A DNA stretch of 64,000 nt from Ypsolopha sequella (GCA_934047225.1 OW204005.1:19104396-19168395), one strand, 5' to 3'; counted from the stretch's first letter, positions 22,482-34,169 are shown. Program-made: numbers and translations. The notes: generated from the letters alone by a model not told the origin.

Positions 22482-22514
22482 TTAACCGTAGCCCATATTA
22501 TATGGCAATAAGAC

Positions 22515-23805
22515 TACGTAGGGCGGCTGATATGTAATCTCCTTGGTCAGAAATATATACAAAAATAATGCTGGCTGGTATGGATTTATATTCGTTTGTT
22601 ATTCTATTTTCAAAATGTATTACATTCATTTGTTTATTGCATCACGTTTATTTGTCTCCTACAATTGTTTCGAACATGTCGGTAGAAAAAGTGAAAATGG
22701 ATAAAATCGAGCAGCGTGCGGTGATTAAGTTTTTGACTAAAGAAGGGAATACGCCTTCAGAGATCAGACAGCATATGTCACGTGTGTTTGGCAGTTCGTG
22801 ATCTTCCGAATTTGTTATAAAGTTTTGGTCAAGGCAGTTTAAATTAGGTCGTGAGAGCCTCAAAGATGATCCTCGTAGCGGAAGACCAGTTTCGGCCGTC
22901 ACCGATGAAAATGTAGCCAGGGTGAAAAAAAAATATATTAGAGGACCGACGAGTGAAGCAGTGGGAGATAGCTAGAGATGTGGGCGTCAGTAAAGAGCGA
23001 GTCAATGAAATAATTCATGAGCATTTGAACATGTCCAAGGTTAGTGCACGTTGGGTCCCTAGAATGTTGACTGCATTTGACATGGAGAGGCGTGTCAAAT
23101 GTTGCGAAGAGTTTTTGGACATGAGTCGAGGGAAAGAGGAAGAAATAATTTCTAGAATTGTAACATGTGATGAGACTTGGATTCGACAATGGGACCCGGA
23201 AAGTAAGCAAGAGTCGTTACAGTGGAAATTTAAGGATGAGAAGCCGCCTCGGAAATTTAAGGTCTGTCCATCGGCCGGTAAACTTATGGCTACAATCTTT
23301 TGGGACACAGAAGGGATTTTGCTCATAGATTATTTACCGAAAAAAACTACAATGAATGCTGATTATTACTCAAACTTATTATATCAACTAAGAGAGACAA
23401 TAAAAGAAAAACGGCGAGGTAAACTAAGCAAAGGAATTCTGATTTTGCACGATAACGCACCAGTGCATACCGCACGCACAACAAAGCTAGCAATTAAAGA
23501 CAATGGCTTCGAAACCATTGACCACCCCCCTTATAGTCCAGATCTAGCCCCCTGTGACTATTTTCTGTTTAGACTTCTCAAGAAAGACCTCAGGCGACGA
23601 AGATTTATGACCGATGACGAAATGAAGGCAGCGGTTTCTGACTATTTTGACGACAAACCGTTTTTTTTTTTTTTTAATGGCTTAAATTCAATATTTGAAA
23701 AATTTAATAAGTGCATTTTACTAGCAATGGACTATATAGAAAAATAAAAAAAAACTATCCAGTTACGTCTTTTCTTTCATAGTTAGGTAGGTTACTTTTC
23801 TCGTA
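22515..23805 (+). pseudogene. mariner transposon copy 1, transposase with stop and frameshift
   Basis: A ~1.29-kb mariner element flanked by TA (22515-22516 and 23804-23805). The likely transposase start is ATG 22676 (MSVEKVKMDK) and the stop is at 23745-23747. The N-terminal half carries the helix-turn-helix DNA-binding region (EIARDVGVSKERVNEIIHE). The catalytic triad is complete: Asp in FWDTEG (23304), HDNAPVH (23451) and LAPCDYF (23556), with 34 residues between the last two, the mariner D,D34D signature. Lesions relative to copy 2 are an in-frame TGA at 22799-22801, one extra A in the A-run at 22925-22933, and a T-run replacing part of DDKPKTFFFNG. The 3' inverted repeat lacks about 9 bp (ACTTTTC joins TCGTA directly). 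It sits inside a LINE remnant. Confidence 0.93.
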
Positions 23806-24106
23806 TTTAACAAACTACCAAATAATACAAAAAATGAACCAAAACTTACAACTTATAATAACAAACTAAAAACATATTTAATACAAAAATGTCCCTACAC
23901 AATTGAAGAATACTTAAATCTAGAATATTAAGATTTATAGATATAAAAGAGAGAAATTGTATATTATGCATGCCTTGTTCCTTTATATCCCATGACTGCC
24001 CATGAGTATGTAGGTAATTGAATAAGAATAATTGTGTTACTAGCTTTAAGTTACTTTGCCCTGCCCGACAGGGTCCGTAATTAATTGATACTATAATAAA
24101 TGTTTT

Positions 24107-24505
24107 TTTCAATGCATGTGCTCGTAAAGGCCCACTTTTTATGCATCAAAACCGAACAGAAAGTCGATTATTTTGCCCTAGGGCTTTTATTATTATTTTT
24201 TTTTTAATTTGTTTGCAATGGTTGGCTAACCTGCAGCCTTTCCTGTCTACCATAGATGTTATACTTTTTTTTCCACTGTTTAACGGCTCTGGATACAATC
24301 CTTTTGAGCCAATCATAATTGAAAGTTCACAAGATTATATTTGTTTTCATTTCCTCACACTATGCATTGAAAAACGTAGTATAATACACGGGCGTAAAAG
24401 CAATAAATTACTCGGTTACGTTTAAAACACTCGCTACGCTCGTGTTTTAAATCGTCCTCGTAATTTATTCCTTTTCGCCCTAGTAGCATAAACTACTATT
24501 AAGAC
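24107..24505 (-). mobile_element. MITE C, inverse copy
   Basis: TGCATGTGCTCGTAAAGGCC to TTTTCGCCCTAGTAGCATAA; uninterrupted. Confidence 0.85.
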
Positions 24506-24539
24506 CTTTCGAACATTATGGTGCAAATAAATTTGAATT

Positions 24540-25412
24540 TAAACTCCTCTATTCCCTACCTACTTTATAATAGATTTACTGAGTACCGGCTTAGAGATAT
24601 TATTATTTATATTTATAACAATATTATATTTATAACAATATTCCAGACAACATTAAGGCGATATGCGAAAAAAATACGGGTGTTTCTTTTCTGTGTATTT
24701 AATTAAATACACGGAAAATTTTAATAAATTTCTGGTATATGCATCTAATGACTATATAATCTAGGGCTTTGAAATTGCAAAACATGTTTGGATAAATTTT
24801 CCTCGATAGAAATAATTGTTGAAATGAGGTCTTCAAACACACTTTTTCTCCTCGTTTGACGAATAGCAACCATATACAGAACTCAAACATATTTTATTAG
24901 GTGTGTTTCAACAATATCTAGAGATTTGATATTTGAAATTTTGCCAGCTATTTTAGTTTTTTTAATAAAAATATAAAACCAACTTTTTCTCTTTTGCTCT
25001 GAATCCGCCTCTCTCGCACTGCGCGATTTTTCGCTTGGAGTGACAGTGACAAAAATAAAATTCACATAGCCTCTTAAGCAGGCTGGATCATCACAAATAT
25101 TTAAAAATAAGCTAAGGTGTTGACTTATTCAGCGGGCTTTTTACAATGTTGACGAATTCCTGGGCTATTCTTAACTTATTTCTAGTTAGTTTTATCTTTA
25201 TTTTTTATATTTTACATGACATTATAATTATTGTAAATTTTTTAATTTATTGATTATTTAATTAATTTTAAATTAATTCAATTACTTGATGTATTGTTAT
25301 ACATATTGTATAAGTTGTATTTGTTTAATCATATCAACTTTTGTATTTTAATAAGAGAAATGACTTGTAACATATCGTTATCAATAAATTGAATCTGAAT
25401 CTGAATCTGAAT
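24540..25412 (+). pseudogene. LINE 3' end split by a TTAA MITE, with (TGAATC)n tail
   Basis: Before the MITE, NIPDN is encoded at about 24636-24652; after it, the frame continues as KQAGSSQIFKNKLR, one TGA, then LIQRAFYNVDEFLGYS and a stop near 25197. This is another LINE C-terminus of the ..LP..I....F+.+L+..L...FY.++EFL type. A long AT-rich 3' UTR leads to AATAAATTGAATC and a short array of GAATCT units at 25388-25416, the usual simple-repeat tail. The TTAA-flanked MITE at 24657-25073 interrupts the ORF without changing frame. Confidence 0.7.
24657..25073 (-). mobile_element. TTAA MITE, 'GAGGCTATGCGAATTT' family
   Basis: 417 bp between TTAA 24653-24656 and 25074-25077. Ends GGCGATATGCGAA (left) and GAGGCTATGTGAA (right, other strand). 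Interior landmarks shared by the family: ATACGGGTGTTTCTTTTCTG, CCTCGTTTGACGAATAG, GCACTGCGCGATTTTTCGCT. The short ORFs it contains (e.g. MFEFCIWLLFVKRG) recur in every copy and are MITE sequence, not genes. Confidence 0.85.
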
Positions 25413-26506
25413 CTGATAGATGTGTGTAAAGTGACGGTCATATTCGTAAAGTTGGTCACTTTGGTCATTCGTTAGTCAATCAAATTAAATAGGTCAAAAT
25501 TTATCACCTGTCAATTTTGACATCTGTCAAAAAAATCTATGAAAAACTTATCACCAGTCAAAAAATCTATAAAAAACTTATCACCTGTCAATTTGACATC
25601 TGTCACTTTGACATCTGTCACAAATCTGTGAAAAAAATACTTAATAGTGAAATGTAACTACGCAATGAAACAAATCATAAGGCCAGCGGGCTGAGTTGAC
25701 CACTAAAAAAAATTAATTTTTCATAGTTTTGACTCTGGGCTGAGTTGCCCCCTATGAAAACTGAAAAATTTTGTAAGTGGTCAACTCAGCCCGCGGGCTA
25801 AGTTTGTTGCGGGCTGAGTTGCCCCTGAAGTCCAGTGTAGGTGATAGGAACTATTTTTTGAAGCGAATGCTTCTTTGTTCCCGCCTCAAATAGATAGGGG
25901 GTCCAATTCAGAATTTGTACGTCACTTCGGTGATCGACTTCAGGAAATAATTCCGCAGATCACGGCATTTTCGTATTTAGTGCTTGACAATAAGAGTATT
26001 AAGTCGGGGACTTCTTTCGTGAAAATAAGGTTTAGGATAACCTTTTATTTTTGACGAAGGTTTAATTAATTTCTTATTACAGATTAGTACGTTTTTTAAT
26101 CGTTCATTACTTAGTATTAGTTATCATTCATAATATTTTCATTTGATCGCAATAATAAAAAAATAAACAAAGTTTACATAATTCTTTATACTTTTCTCTA
26201 TGATTGACATCTAATGCCACAACATGCAGTGTCAAATTACTAAAAATAGAACATTATAATAGCGAAATGAGAAAGTGTGTTATATCATCGTATGTTCTGC
26301 AACGGACGTAGATGGAAATGAGTCTTTTTGCAAAAGTTACTGGTCCAAAACGGTAAATATCAAGAAAATATCAGCTTTGCTTTCTCGAAGCTGAACATGA
26401 TGGCAAAAGGTACCACATGGCAAGAAGTATTCGCTTAAATAATGTAGGGTTGTATCTCCGACACAACCTGCTGCTTTTTGTTTTTAAGATCATTTTAGAT
26501 ACACAC
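25413..26506. other. AT-rich sequence with small repeats
   Basis: 25480-25640 holds degenerate direct repeats of TTATCACCTGTCAATTTTGA type; 25685-25830 is a fold-back of GCGGGCTGAGTTG units (three copies). No coding sequence recognised. Confidence 0.5.
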
Positions 26507-26676
26507 TAAAGCCGATTCTGAAGGCTTTAATTTTAGTTTTAGTGCTGTCAAAACTAAATTTTCTTCGATACAAAATAGTCCTTAAGAGTTAGGATTAGAA
26601 GCTAAATTTCTTTGGAAAATTTTAAGGTTTGACAGCACTAAAACTAAATTTAAAGCCTTCAGAATTGGCTTTAATG
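26507..26676. mobile_element. Short fold-back MITE
   Basis: AAAGCCGATTCTGAAGGCTT on the left pairs with AAGCCTTCAGAATTGGCTTT on the right; inner arms TTTTAGTGCTGTCAAA/TTTGACAGCACTAAAA. Confidence 0.75.
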
Positions 26677-27082
26677 TTTTATTTTTGTATAACAAGTTGC
26701 ATGCTATTTGTTTTTATTACATGAGTTTATGTTTTATAAATGTATGTTTTTGGTTCAATAAATAATTTTGTTTTATGTATTGTTTTGTAAATATTAATTT
26801 ACAGAGCTATATAAATGAAATAGAAAAGCTGAATTTGTCTTTGTATTGTTATTTGTTTGTATTTGTTTTCCTTTTTCATAATTTAGTTAAATTTTATTAC
26901 TTTTTAGTTTTGTAATATTATTGGAATTATTTAAATGTATAGTTAAAAGTATAATATTAAAATAAATATAATTAATTATACAGGATTATTGCGGCCAAAT
27001 TGACCAAAGATTTTTCACATCCCTGCAGCACAGTAAAAAAGACGTAAAAATATTATGTATGTCAAATTTTTGATGTTTTTTA

Positions 27083-27310
27083 CCGCCTCTGTGGCATAGT
27101 GGTTCGAACTCCTCGATCACTAACCCGGAGGTCGCGGGTTCAAATCCTGTAGGGGCAATTTGCGTATTTAGGAAGTTCCATGTTTGTGCCTGAAGTACGG
27201 CGATAGGGCTCACCCATTACGCTGGGATGCAAAAACGTGGGTGTACGAGTGTGAACTCGGAATACTCGGAAATACCTGACAACCCCTCGGGGATTCATGT
27301 CGTAACGATA
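27083..27310 (+). mobile_element. tRNA-headed SINE, second family
   Basis: A box TGGCATAGTGG and B box GGTTCAAATCC about 45 bp apart, then a tail (GTACGGCGATAGGGCTCACC, GTGTACGAGTGTGAACTCGG) shared in inverse form with 30110-30180, 35580-35670 and 50640-50770. The minus-strand translation of the head gives the familiar GFEPATSGL artefact. Confidence 0.72.
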
Positions 27311-28137
27311 TGTTTTACAATGATCAACGTGTAAAATTATAACAGAGTTATTAAACTGTTAACTATTGTGAAATACTTAAGTCCCGAGTGGTTTCGCAGC
27401 CAGATTTTGAAAAACCCACTTCTTTCTAATTAATCGAAACAGAACACTTAAATTCTAAATTCACTCAATATAGTTATTCAACAAAACCTTATTACCTATG
27501 TATTGTGTATGCTGCCATCGCAAAGTTTCCATTGGCTACTGTAAATTAGAATTTCAAAAGATTTTAAATTCAAAAAGGCGGGTTTTTCACAATGTGGCTG
27601 CGAAACCGCGCAGGACGACGCCAACTCCGATGCGAAGCGAGACGTATCGCGACAATAAAGCGCATATTTGGCTGGCTGATCTAAACAAGCGCCTCACGCT
27701 TTGCCACACGCCGTTCGAACTGTGCTGAGCGAGTCTCGCCCTTTGCGTTGGAAATAATAATTATTTTCGAATACCTTAATTGTGCCTCGATTACTTGTTA
27801 GTTTTTATTCTGTTTTATTTATTAGAATATTGATGATACTTTCAAGGGGTGTTGTGCTTACTTTGCTTGTTAAATGTCCATAAGTCACTTAACGAAGCCT
27901 TGTAAAAGTACTCGATTTTAGGGCGAAAACCTATTATTTTAAATATTTTTCTGGTCTTTAACGCGATGTTTGTGAAAAAATCAGGGACATACACACCACT
28001 TCATATTGACCATCTAAATGAAAGCCTAAAATTTATTTGATTGGATTGTTCCACTTTTGCGAGTTATAATGGTTTTTAGATGCGTATTAAGTACGATTCG
28101 GAGCGGGTTCCGACAAAACTTTGTAGTTTGACTTCAT
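27311..28137. other. Mixed sequence, no gene recognised
   Basis: Includes the repeat shared with 12775-12965 and a moderately GC-rich part (27590-27750). The ORF 27498-27728 has no recognisable features. Confidence 0.4.
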
Positions 28138-28141
28138 TTAA

Positions 28142-29763
28142 GAGGATGGCATACCCTAGCAACTTTTTTTATTACCCGTCCAGCACAATAAGTCTAATGG
28201 CAAAGACTTTATTTGCATTTCATAGCCGCTGAAGCGCTTCGTGGCTATACTTAGCCATTTTTTTTCCACGCCCGATCGATTAATGGCTATATTTATCCAT
28301 TCGACCATATGACTTGAAAGTTGGGTTTATATGAAATGCGTGAATGTTATCTTCGCGGTTACTAATTTAGAACGTTTGTAGACATATTTGACTGGTTTTG
28401 GAACAGAAATAACTGATTTTCTACCTTTTGGAACGCAAAAAAAAAAACTAAGAATTTGTGTGTTTTTAGCTAATACTGAAATATTTTGTGGGAAAAAAAT
28501 ATTGAATTTAGGTGATAGGTTTAGGTTTTTACCTTCATATTTCTATTACCTATTTTATGTAAAAAAACAAATTTATCTCTTAACCGCGTTCTTGAAGCGA
28601 ACGTTTGAAAACCAAAAAAAAAGAGGGTGCAAAACATTTTTTTTGACAAAATTATAAATCTTAGTACATTGTTTATACGTAAGATCCCTAGAGAAAAGAT
28701 TAATAAACCAAATATATTTTTTTCAATACCAGGAGAGCCCGAATTTCTTCAAACGAATCCCCGATAGCCTGGAGTTGGTCAAAATCCTTGACGAAAATGA
28801 CCATTTAAGGCTATAACAGAATAAGTCATTTATCGACCAACCATAACGATCAGCTTTTCATACAATTCCTTTAAATTGACCACACACAACATGCCTATTT
28901 TCTGCAAAATCACTGCAAATATTCTCCCTCAGCAAAATCACCTTTATTACCTTGACTTACGATTGTGAGAACTGATCAAATAAGGCTAAATGTTTGTCCA
29001 ATCCATTCAAAAGCGAGATAAATCTGTCAAATGAGCCATAAATGGCTTCATTAAGGCTAGTTTGAGTACAAAAGTGACTCGGTCATCGAACAGTCTGACC
29101 TTATCGGACAGAAATGCCTCGAGGATATCCTTTGTGCTCATGTCGTTAATTTAATTCCTATTATACGAATCCTCTTTGCGAAAAAACTTATTAGATTTAA
29201 CTGTGGCTTTCGTATTGGGAATTAAATTTCAAAGTCATGCTTTGTAAACCTCATTCAAACGACACCTGACGCTATAGAACATCAACAACACCAGGTTTTC
29301 ACGGGTTCATTGGAAGAAACTAGGTCTCTCCTCATATTGAAGAAAATATATTTGATTTATCGATCTTTTATCTAGGGATTCCACCTATAAACAATGTATT
29401 AAGATTTATAACTTTATCAAAAAAAAAATGATTTCCACCCTCTTTTTTTTTGTTTTCAAACGTTTGTTTCAAAAACGCGGAACAAGTTAAGAGATCAACT
29501 TGATTTTTTTTTATAAAATAGGCAATAGAAATATGAAGGGATGTTACCTAAATCCAATATCTTTTTCCCTACAAAATATTTCTGTATTAGCTAAAAACAC
29601 ACCAATTTGTTGTTTCGCTGCGTGATCACTAGTATTACGCGTCCAAGAACAAGAGGCCAAAGAGCCAACATATAATCGCCTCTATGGAAAGCAAATAAGG
29701 TCTGCCATTAGACTTATTGTGCTGGACGGGTAATAAAAAAAGTTGCTAGGGTATGCCATCCTT
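28142..29763. mobile_element. 1.6-kb TTAA element with long inverted arms
   Basis: Flanked by TTAA 28138-28141 and 29764-29767. Ends GAGGATGGCATACCC and, reversed, AAGGATGGCATACCC. The arms stay complementary far inward (e.g. AAGTCTAATGGCA / TGCCATTAGACTT; TTTTTACCTTCATATTTCTA pairs, with gaps, with 29530-29555; GAGGGTG...AACG pairs with the 29440-29465 region), giving arms of roughly 450-600 bp. The centre (~28750-29335) is unique and holds no transposase I recognise. Confidence 0.72.
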
Positions 29764-30276
29764 TTAATACTGAGCTATGGTTTTAACTGCCACATACAAA
29801 AATGTTTTTCAATTTTAACGCCTATTCAAGAAATACAAAGTTAAGTTATGCACTTAGTGCTAAGGGACTGACTTATAAAAATAAACATGAGCACATACTT
29901 AATAAATAAATGAGAAGTTAATATTTAGGGGGGTCTTTTGTACGGGCCTAAATTGCATTATTTTTGTCTTTGAAAAGTTAATTTCTAAGTCAATTTCTAA
30001 TTTAATTTCTAATATTTCAATTAGTGTAAAGAATAAATTATCAAAGCCAAAACCTGGCCCCCTCATACTTACTGTTTGTAAATATTGGCCCGCATAAGAA
30101 AAATTTTGCCCATCCCTGCCCTAAAGTGTGTATTTGGATGTTCGACGATAACGCCCCTATCCTATCACGTTGGGACGTTGAACTCGTCGGTGAAATGAGG
30201 GTTTTACAACTGTTCACTGGTTTAGTGTCAGTCCTTAGTCTCATAGATACCCGGAAACATTTCTACGGCCGTTGTT

Positions 30277-30452
30277 AGGGTTCCGTACCCAAAGGGTAAC
30301 CAACGGGACCCTATTACTAAGACTCCGCTGTCCGTCTGTCACCAGGCTGTATCTCATGAACCGTGATAGTTAGACAGTTGAAATTTACACAGATGATGTA
30401 TTTCTGTTGCCGCTATAACAATAAATACTAAAAAACAGAATAAAATAAATAT
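30277..30452 (-). mobile_element. Lepidopteran 'ACCGGCCAAGTGCGAGTCGG' repeat, truncated by a family F MITE
   Basis: Reads inversely from GGGTTCCGTACCCAAAGGGT to ATAAATA, then joins the family F MITE at a TTAA that is native to the repeat (compare ATTTAAGGGGGCTCCC in the copy at 44381). Confidence 0.75.
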
Positions 30453-30456
30453 TTAA

Positions 30457-30875
30457 GGGGGCTCCACAATGCTAAACATCAGTTTTGTATTGGATTCAGT
30501 TCCGACAATGCAGACGGTAAAAATTAAAAAAAAATGCCTTATTTTGTGACTTACGGCAAATATTAATTACACTTTATAAATAAACACACTTTCAATCTTC
30601 TTTTACTTATATTACTATTAAAAAAAGCATGAATTTCACGAAAAAAGCGATTCAGTTTCCATATTTCAAAATCGATTGAAACGAAACCAACACACGCAGA
30701 TACTTACTAGAAAAAGACACATTTATTACATAAAGAAATTATAGTTAAAGTCCTAATATAGCCGCGATTTCAAAATTCCTGAAGTTTTGCGTGCGCGGCA
30801 TCTGATCAAAGCAGGATAGAGAGTTAAAAAACAAACGCGTTAGAGCAGGACTGAATTATAGCATAGTGCAGCCCC
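30457..30875. mobile_element. TTAA MITE family F, inverse copy
   Basis: Starts GGGGGCTCCACAATGCTAAA after TTAA 30453-30456; ends GCATAGTGCAGCCCC with the right site changed to TTAT. Matches 17718-18136 inversely. Confidence 0.78.
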
Positions 30876-31493
30876 TTATGGCAGCGTCGTCCGTGAATCA
30901 GCTGTTCACGGGCAGCGTTCTAAAATAGACCTTCGTCCTGCGAGATAAAGTATTGAATATCTTTTTCTTTGAAGGTTTGCGCGGAATTTTTCTTCAGACA
31001 GTTGTTCAGTGTGATCAGTGATGTATGTAGTTTTATTTAAAGGTCACAGTCTATTTACAACATGTATAGTCGTGGCGATATGTATATATGTAAATTATTC
31101 AACTCTCATGCTAGACAGAAATCTGTCTACAGAATACTAAAGAGGATAAACGAGGTGTTAAGTTTGTTAGAAAGTGCCCTGCTCTCAATGTTTGCAAATT
31201 AAGTGAAAGTTCCCAACAAAAGAATAACAAATTAACTCGGAGATTAGCTTAATCCTTTGACCAATGTTGGAGCGTAAACAAATAGACAGCTAAGTGGGAG
31301 CCGATCACAAGTTCAGCTTGGGTTCCGCTTTTTGTCGTTCTTTTTTGTTTTATCTTTTTCAGTATGTATGTTTCATCATAGTAGATCAAAATAATAGTGC
31401 AATTAATCTATACAGCACCGAAAGTCTATATCGTAGATGAAACTACATTGAAACATCGGTGTATTCAATATTGAAATTGAAATGTTATGTTTA

Positions 31494-31880
31494 TTTTCAA
31501 TGCAAGTGCTCGTAAAGGCCCGCTTTTTATGCATCAAAACCGAACAGAAAGTCGATTATTTTGCCCTAGGTCTTTATTATTTTTTTTTTTATACAATATA
31601 CAATGGTTGGCTAACCTGCAGCCTTTCCTGTGTACCATAAATGTTATACTTTTTTTTTTCCGCTGTTTAACGGCTCTGGATACAGTCCTTTTGAGCCAAT
31701 CATAATTTAAAGTTCACAAGATTATATTTGTTTTATTTCCTCACACTATGCATTGAAAAACGTAGTATGATACACGGGCGTAAGAGCAATAAATTACTCG
31801 GTTACGTTTAAAACACTCGCTACGCTCGTGTAAATCATCCTCGTAATTTATTCCTTTTCGCCCTTGTAGCATTAACTACT
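31494..31880 (-). mobile_element. MITE C, inverse copy
   Basis: TGCAAGTGCTCGTAAAGGCC to CGCCCTTGTAGCATTAACTA. Confidence 0.85.
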
Positions 31881-32499
31881 ATTATGTAATGTAGGTATAT
31901 CAGATAAACTTATTACAGGTCGGTTTTAATGTAATATAATTAAATAGCCTATGTCTATAGGTAATAGTTTTAAATGATAAATAATTATATGTGGAAATAC
32001 ACAAGGAAATAATAAAGGTTATGTCTTTTTTTAACTACAAACAACTAAATATAAAAAGTAAGCTGATGAGATAAAAAAATACAAGACGATGCCAAAAAAA
32101 ATGGGGTTTTTTCGAATCCATTTACTCCACTATAACGTCATCTACGTGTTTCATTTTTGGGTAAACGTTTATTGAGTATTTGATTAAGATTCTCACTGAA
32201 GGAAAACGTGATTGGATGAAATTTTCTCGATAGAATTTAATTCCGAAAAGACCTCTAAATTGTTTTATTTTTTCCTGTAATTCTGAAATCCTAACTAATT
32301 TCATTGTGAAATTGCATTCAAAATGTGGGCATTATGTATTTGTAAAGTCTCCTTGAAAATCTTTTTGACAAAATTGTACATTTTATATTAATAAAAAACC
32401 GACTTTTTGCTACTTTTCCACGAATCCGTCCCACTCGCAGTAAGGGTTTTTTCGCATATGGAGTAACAGGGACGCTAAAACGTTTACGTAGCGCCTTAA

Positions 32500-33235
32500 G
32501 GCGCTTAGTATCGTCAAATGAGTACTTTCTACCAGTGACGTGCACAGAACTTTTTGCTGAAAAAGCAAACAATTGGTCAAGAACAACAATAAAAAAAATA
32601 TAAAAAAATTTAAATATCACTTTGAAAAAAAAAAGTTTGTATAGGAAATTTTGACTCTAGGGTAGACATTGTCTACCCCAGCGTCATACAATTTTTTTTT
32701 TTCAAAGTGATATTAAATTTTTTTTTCATTTTTTTTATTGTTATTCTTGACCAATTGTTTGCTTTTCCAGCAAAAAGTTCTGTGGACGCCACTGCTTTCT
32801 ACAGCCTACTCCTCGTTTATGGCCAAATCAAAATAATTGAAAAAATATGTTGTGACTTACCAATTCTAAGACAACATATGCAACATTTTTCTTTTTCATA
32901 CCACCAAAACTTCCATATGAAAAAAAATGTTTACCAAATGGTGTTTTTCGGCTTGAATTCCCTACTGCTCCTAAGCGGCTTAGTCGATTTAATTCGTTTA
33001 TGCTTTGATAAATAGTTAAACTTGGTAGCTAAAAACATAACATAGGATTATTCAATCAAACAATCACGTCCATGTAAAAAGTATTATTTTCTCCTATTTC
33101 GCCCTATCAAGGACGCAGCGAGCGTCGTAACAGCCACTATGCATTGCGCGCTGATATGAACTTTATTTTAATATCGTTTCCGTCAATATTCGTACCGACA
33201 AACATCGAGCTGCTAATTTGGCGAAGGTAATCGCC
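32500..33235. mobile_element. TTAA MITE family G with nested hAT MITE
   Basis: Between TTAA 32496-32499 and 33236-33239. Outside the nested insertion it matches the copy at 17249-17713 (e.g. AGCCTACTCCTCGTTTATGG, ACGCAGCGAGCGTCGTAACA). The TTAA at 32496 is also the right end of a preceding relative of the 15664 MITE (recognisable from about 32396), so two TTAA elements abut here too. Confidence 0.85.
32533..32794. mobile_element. hAT-type fold-back MITE (262 bp) with exact 8-bp target duplication
   Basis: Flanked by CTTTCTAC at 32525-32532 and 32795-32802. Inverted ends CAGTGACGTGCACAGAAC and, reversed, CAGTGGCGTCCACAGAAC; the remaining arms also pair (AAGCAAACAATTGG with CCAATTGTTTGCTT). 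It sits inside the family G MITE, whose uninterrupted copy at 17249-17713 lacks it. A fragment of the same element occurs around 38700-38770. Confidence 0.88.
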
Positions 33236-33439
33236 TTAAGCTGATTGATTACGTTGAATTTATGCAAAAATTCTATTTCAAAAGGTTTTTTCACAAATCT
33301 TGGAAAATATGGAAAACAGGGCAACTGCGATTTCTAGGTTATAAACTAAGCAATTTCATTTTTATCTAGTAATTTCACAATAAATATTTATTTTGAGTAA
33401 TCGAGGGAATATGTCTTTTTCTACCATTGCTTTGCCTCT

Positions 33440-34075
33440 ACATCCAAGAAATATGTCTTTTTGTCAAAAAGCATCCCAATTTATTTAAAACAAGAGGTGA
33501 AATATCACAATACAAATGTACTCGCCGTTTTAACAACTTATACCTACCTAAATCTAAATTAACTATTTTTAGCAATAATGTTATATGTATATGTGTGTAA
33601 AAATCTATAATAAATTGCCAAACGATTTTAAAATGTTGCCATATCCCTTGTTCCATAGAAAGCTTAAATATTTTTTAACTAGATAAATGTTTTTACACGG
33701 TCAAGGAATACCTAGGATACGAATAAATATAAATATTATTTGATTATGACATTTATAATATAAAGAACACTACAGAAATTTTTTCATTGTAACTAGTTTG
33801 ATATTCCTACGATTGTTTTGTTCCAATTTCAAGTTTTTTTTTTACATATTTAATTTTGACATTTGTTCTTATTTAATTGACATACATATTTTATAATTAC
33901 TTATAATTATTCTCAATTAGTTTTTTGTTAGTGCATGATTTAAATATACAACCAAATATTTGTACGCCATGACATGGTTGAATTTGTTGGGACTGTAATT
34001 GTATGTAACATCCATTATAAACCCGAATTTTCACAAATAAACGATTTACAAATACAAATACAAATACAAATTATT
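33440..34075 (+). pseudogene. LINE C-terminal remnant with 3' UTR and (ACAAAT)n tail
   Basis: Frame with HKTRGEISQYKCTRRFNNLY, then IYNKLPNDFKMLPYPLFHRK and LKYFLTR followed by a stop near 33683. This is the ..+NKLP......F++.L+.FL pattern of LINE C-termini. An AT-rich UTR ends in ACAAATACAAATACAAATAC at 34048-34070. Confidence 0.65.
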
Positions 34076-34169
34076 TATTATCCTCATAAAAAATGCAGCA
34101 TCAATAATGTAAGTATTAAATTTACCCTGAACTGAGAAAAAAACCCGCCTCTCAGGGTGAAGGTCCACA

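Larger units (their letters stand above)
21655..24104 (+). pseudogene. LINE C-terminal remnant interrupted by three DNA elements
   Basis: Fragments of one LINE ORF lie at ~21655-21713, 21962-22096, 22486-22516 and 23806-23931. They read in one frame across all junctions when each insertion and one target copy are removed: a TTAA MITE (21714-21957), a TTAA palindrome (22097-22481) and mariner (22517-23803, TA). Recognisable blocks are KLMTLPAIYK, DTCLFVFKNRQIF, DTHNINTRHKERLNLPQ, SPYYMAIRLFNKLPNN and NNKLKTYLIQKCPYTIEEYL, ending at a stop near 23931. This is the pattern of the C-terminal tail after the RT domain in many insect LINEs. A 3' UTR follows to about 24104 (AATAAATG). The LINE is 5'-truncated and dead. 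Confidence 0.82.

Noticed and set aside
26986..27213. A 75-aa protein containing GFEPATSGL
   Set aside because: This is the antisense reading of a tRNA-type B box in a SINE, a known annotation artefact.
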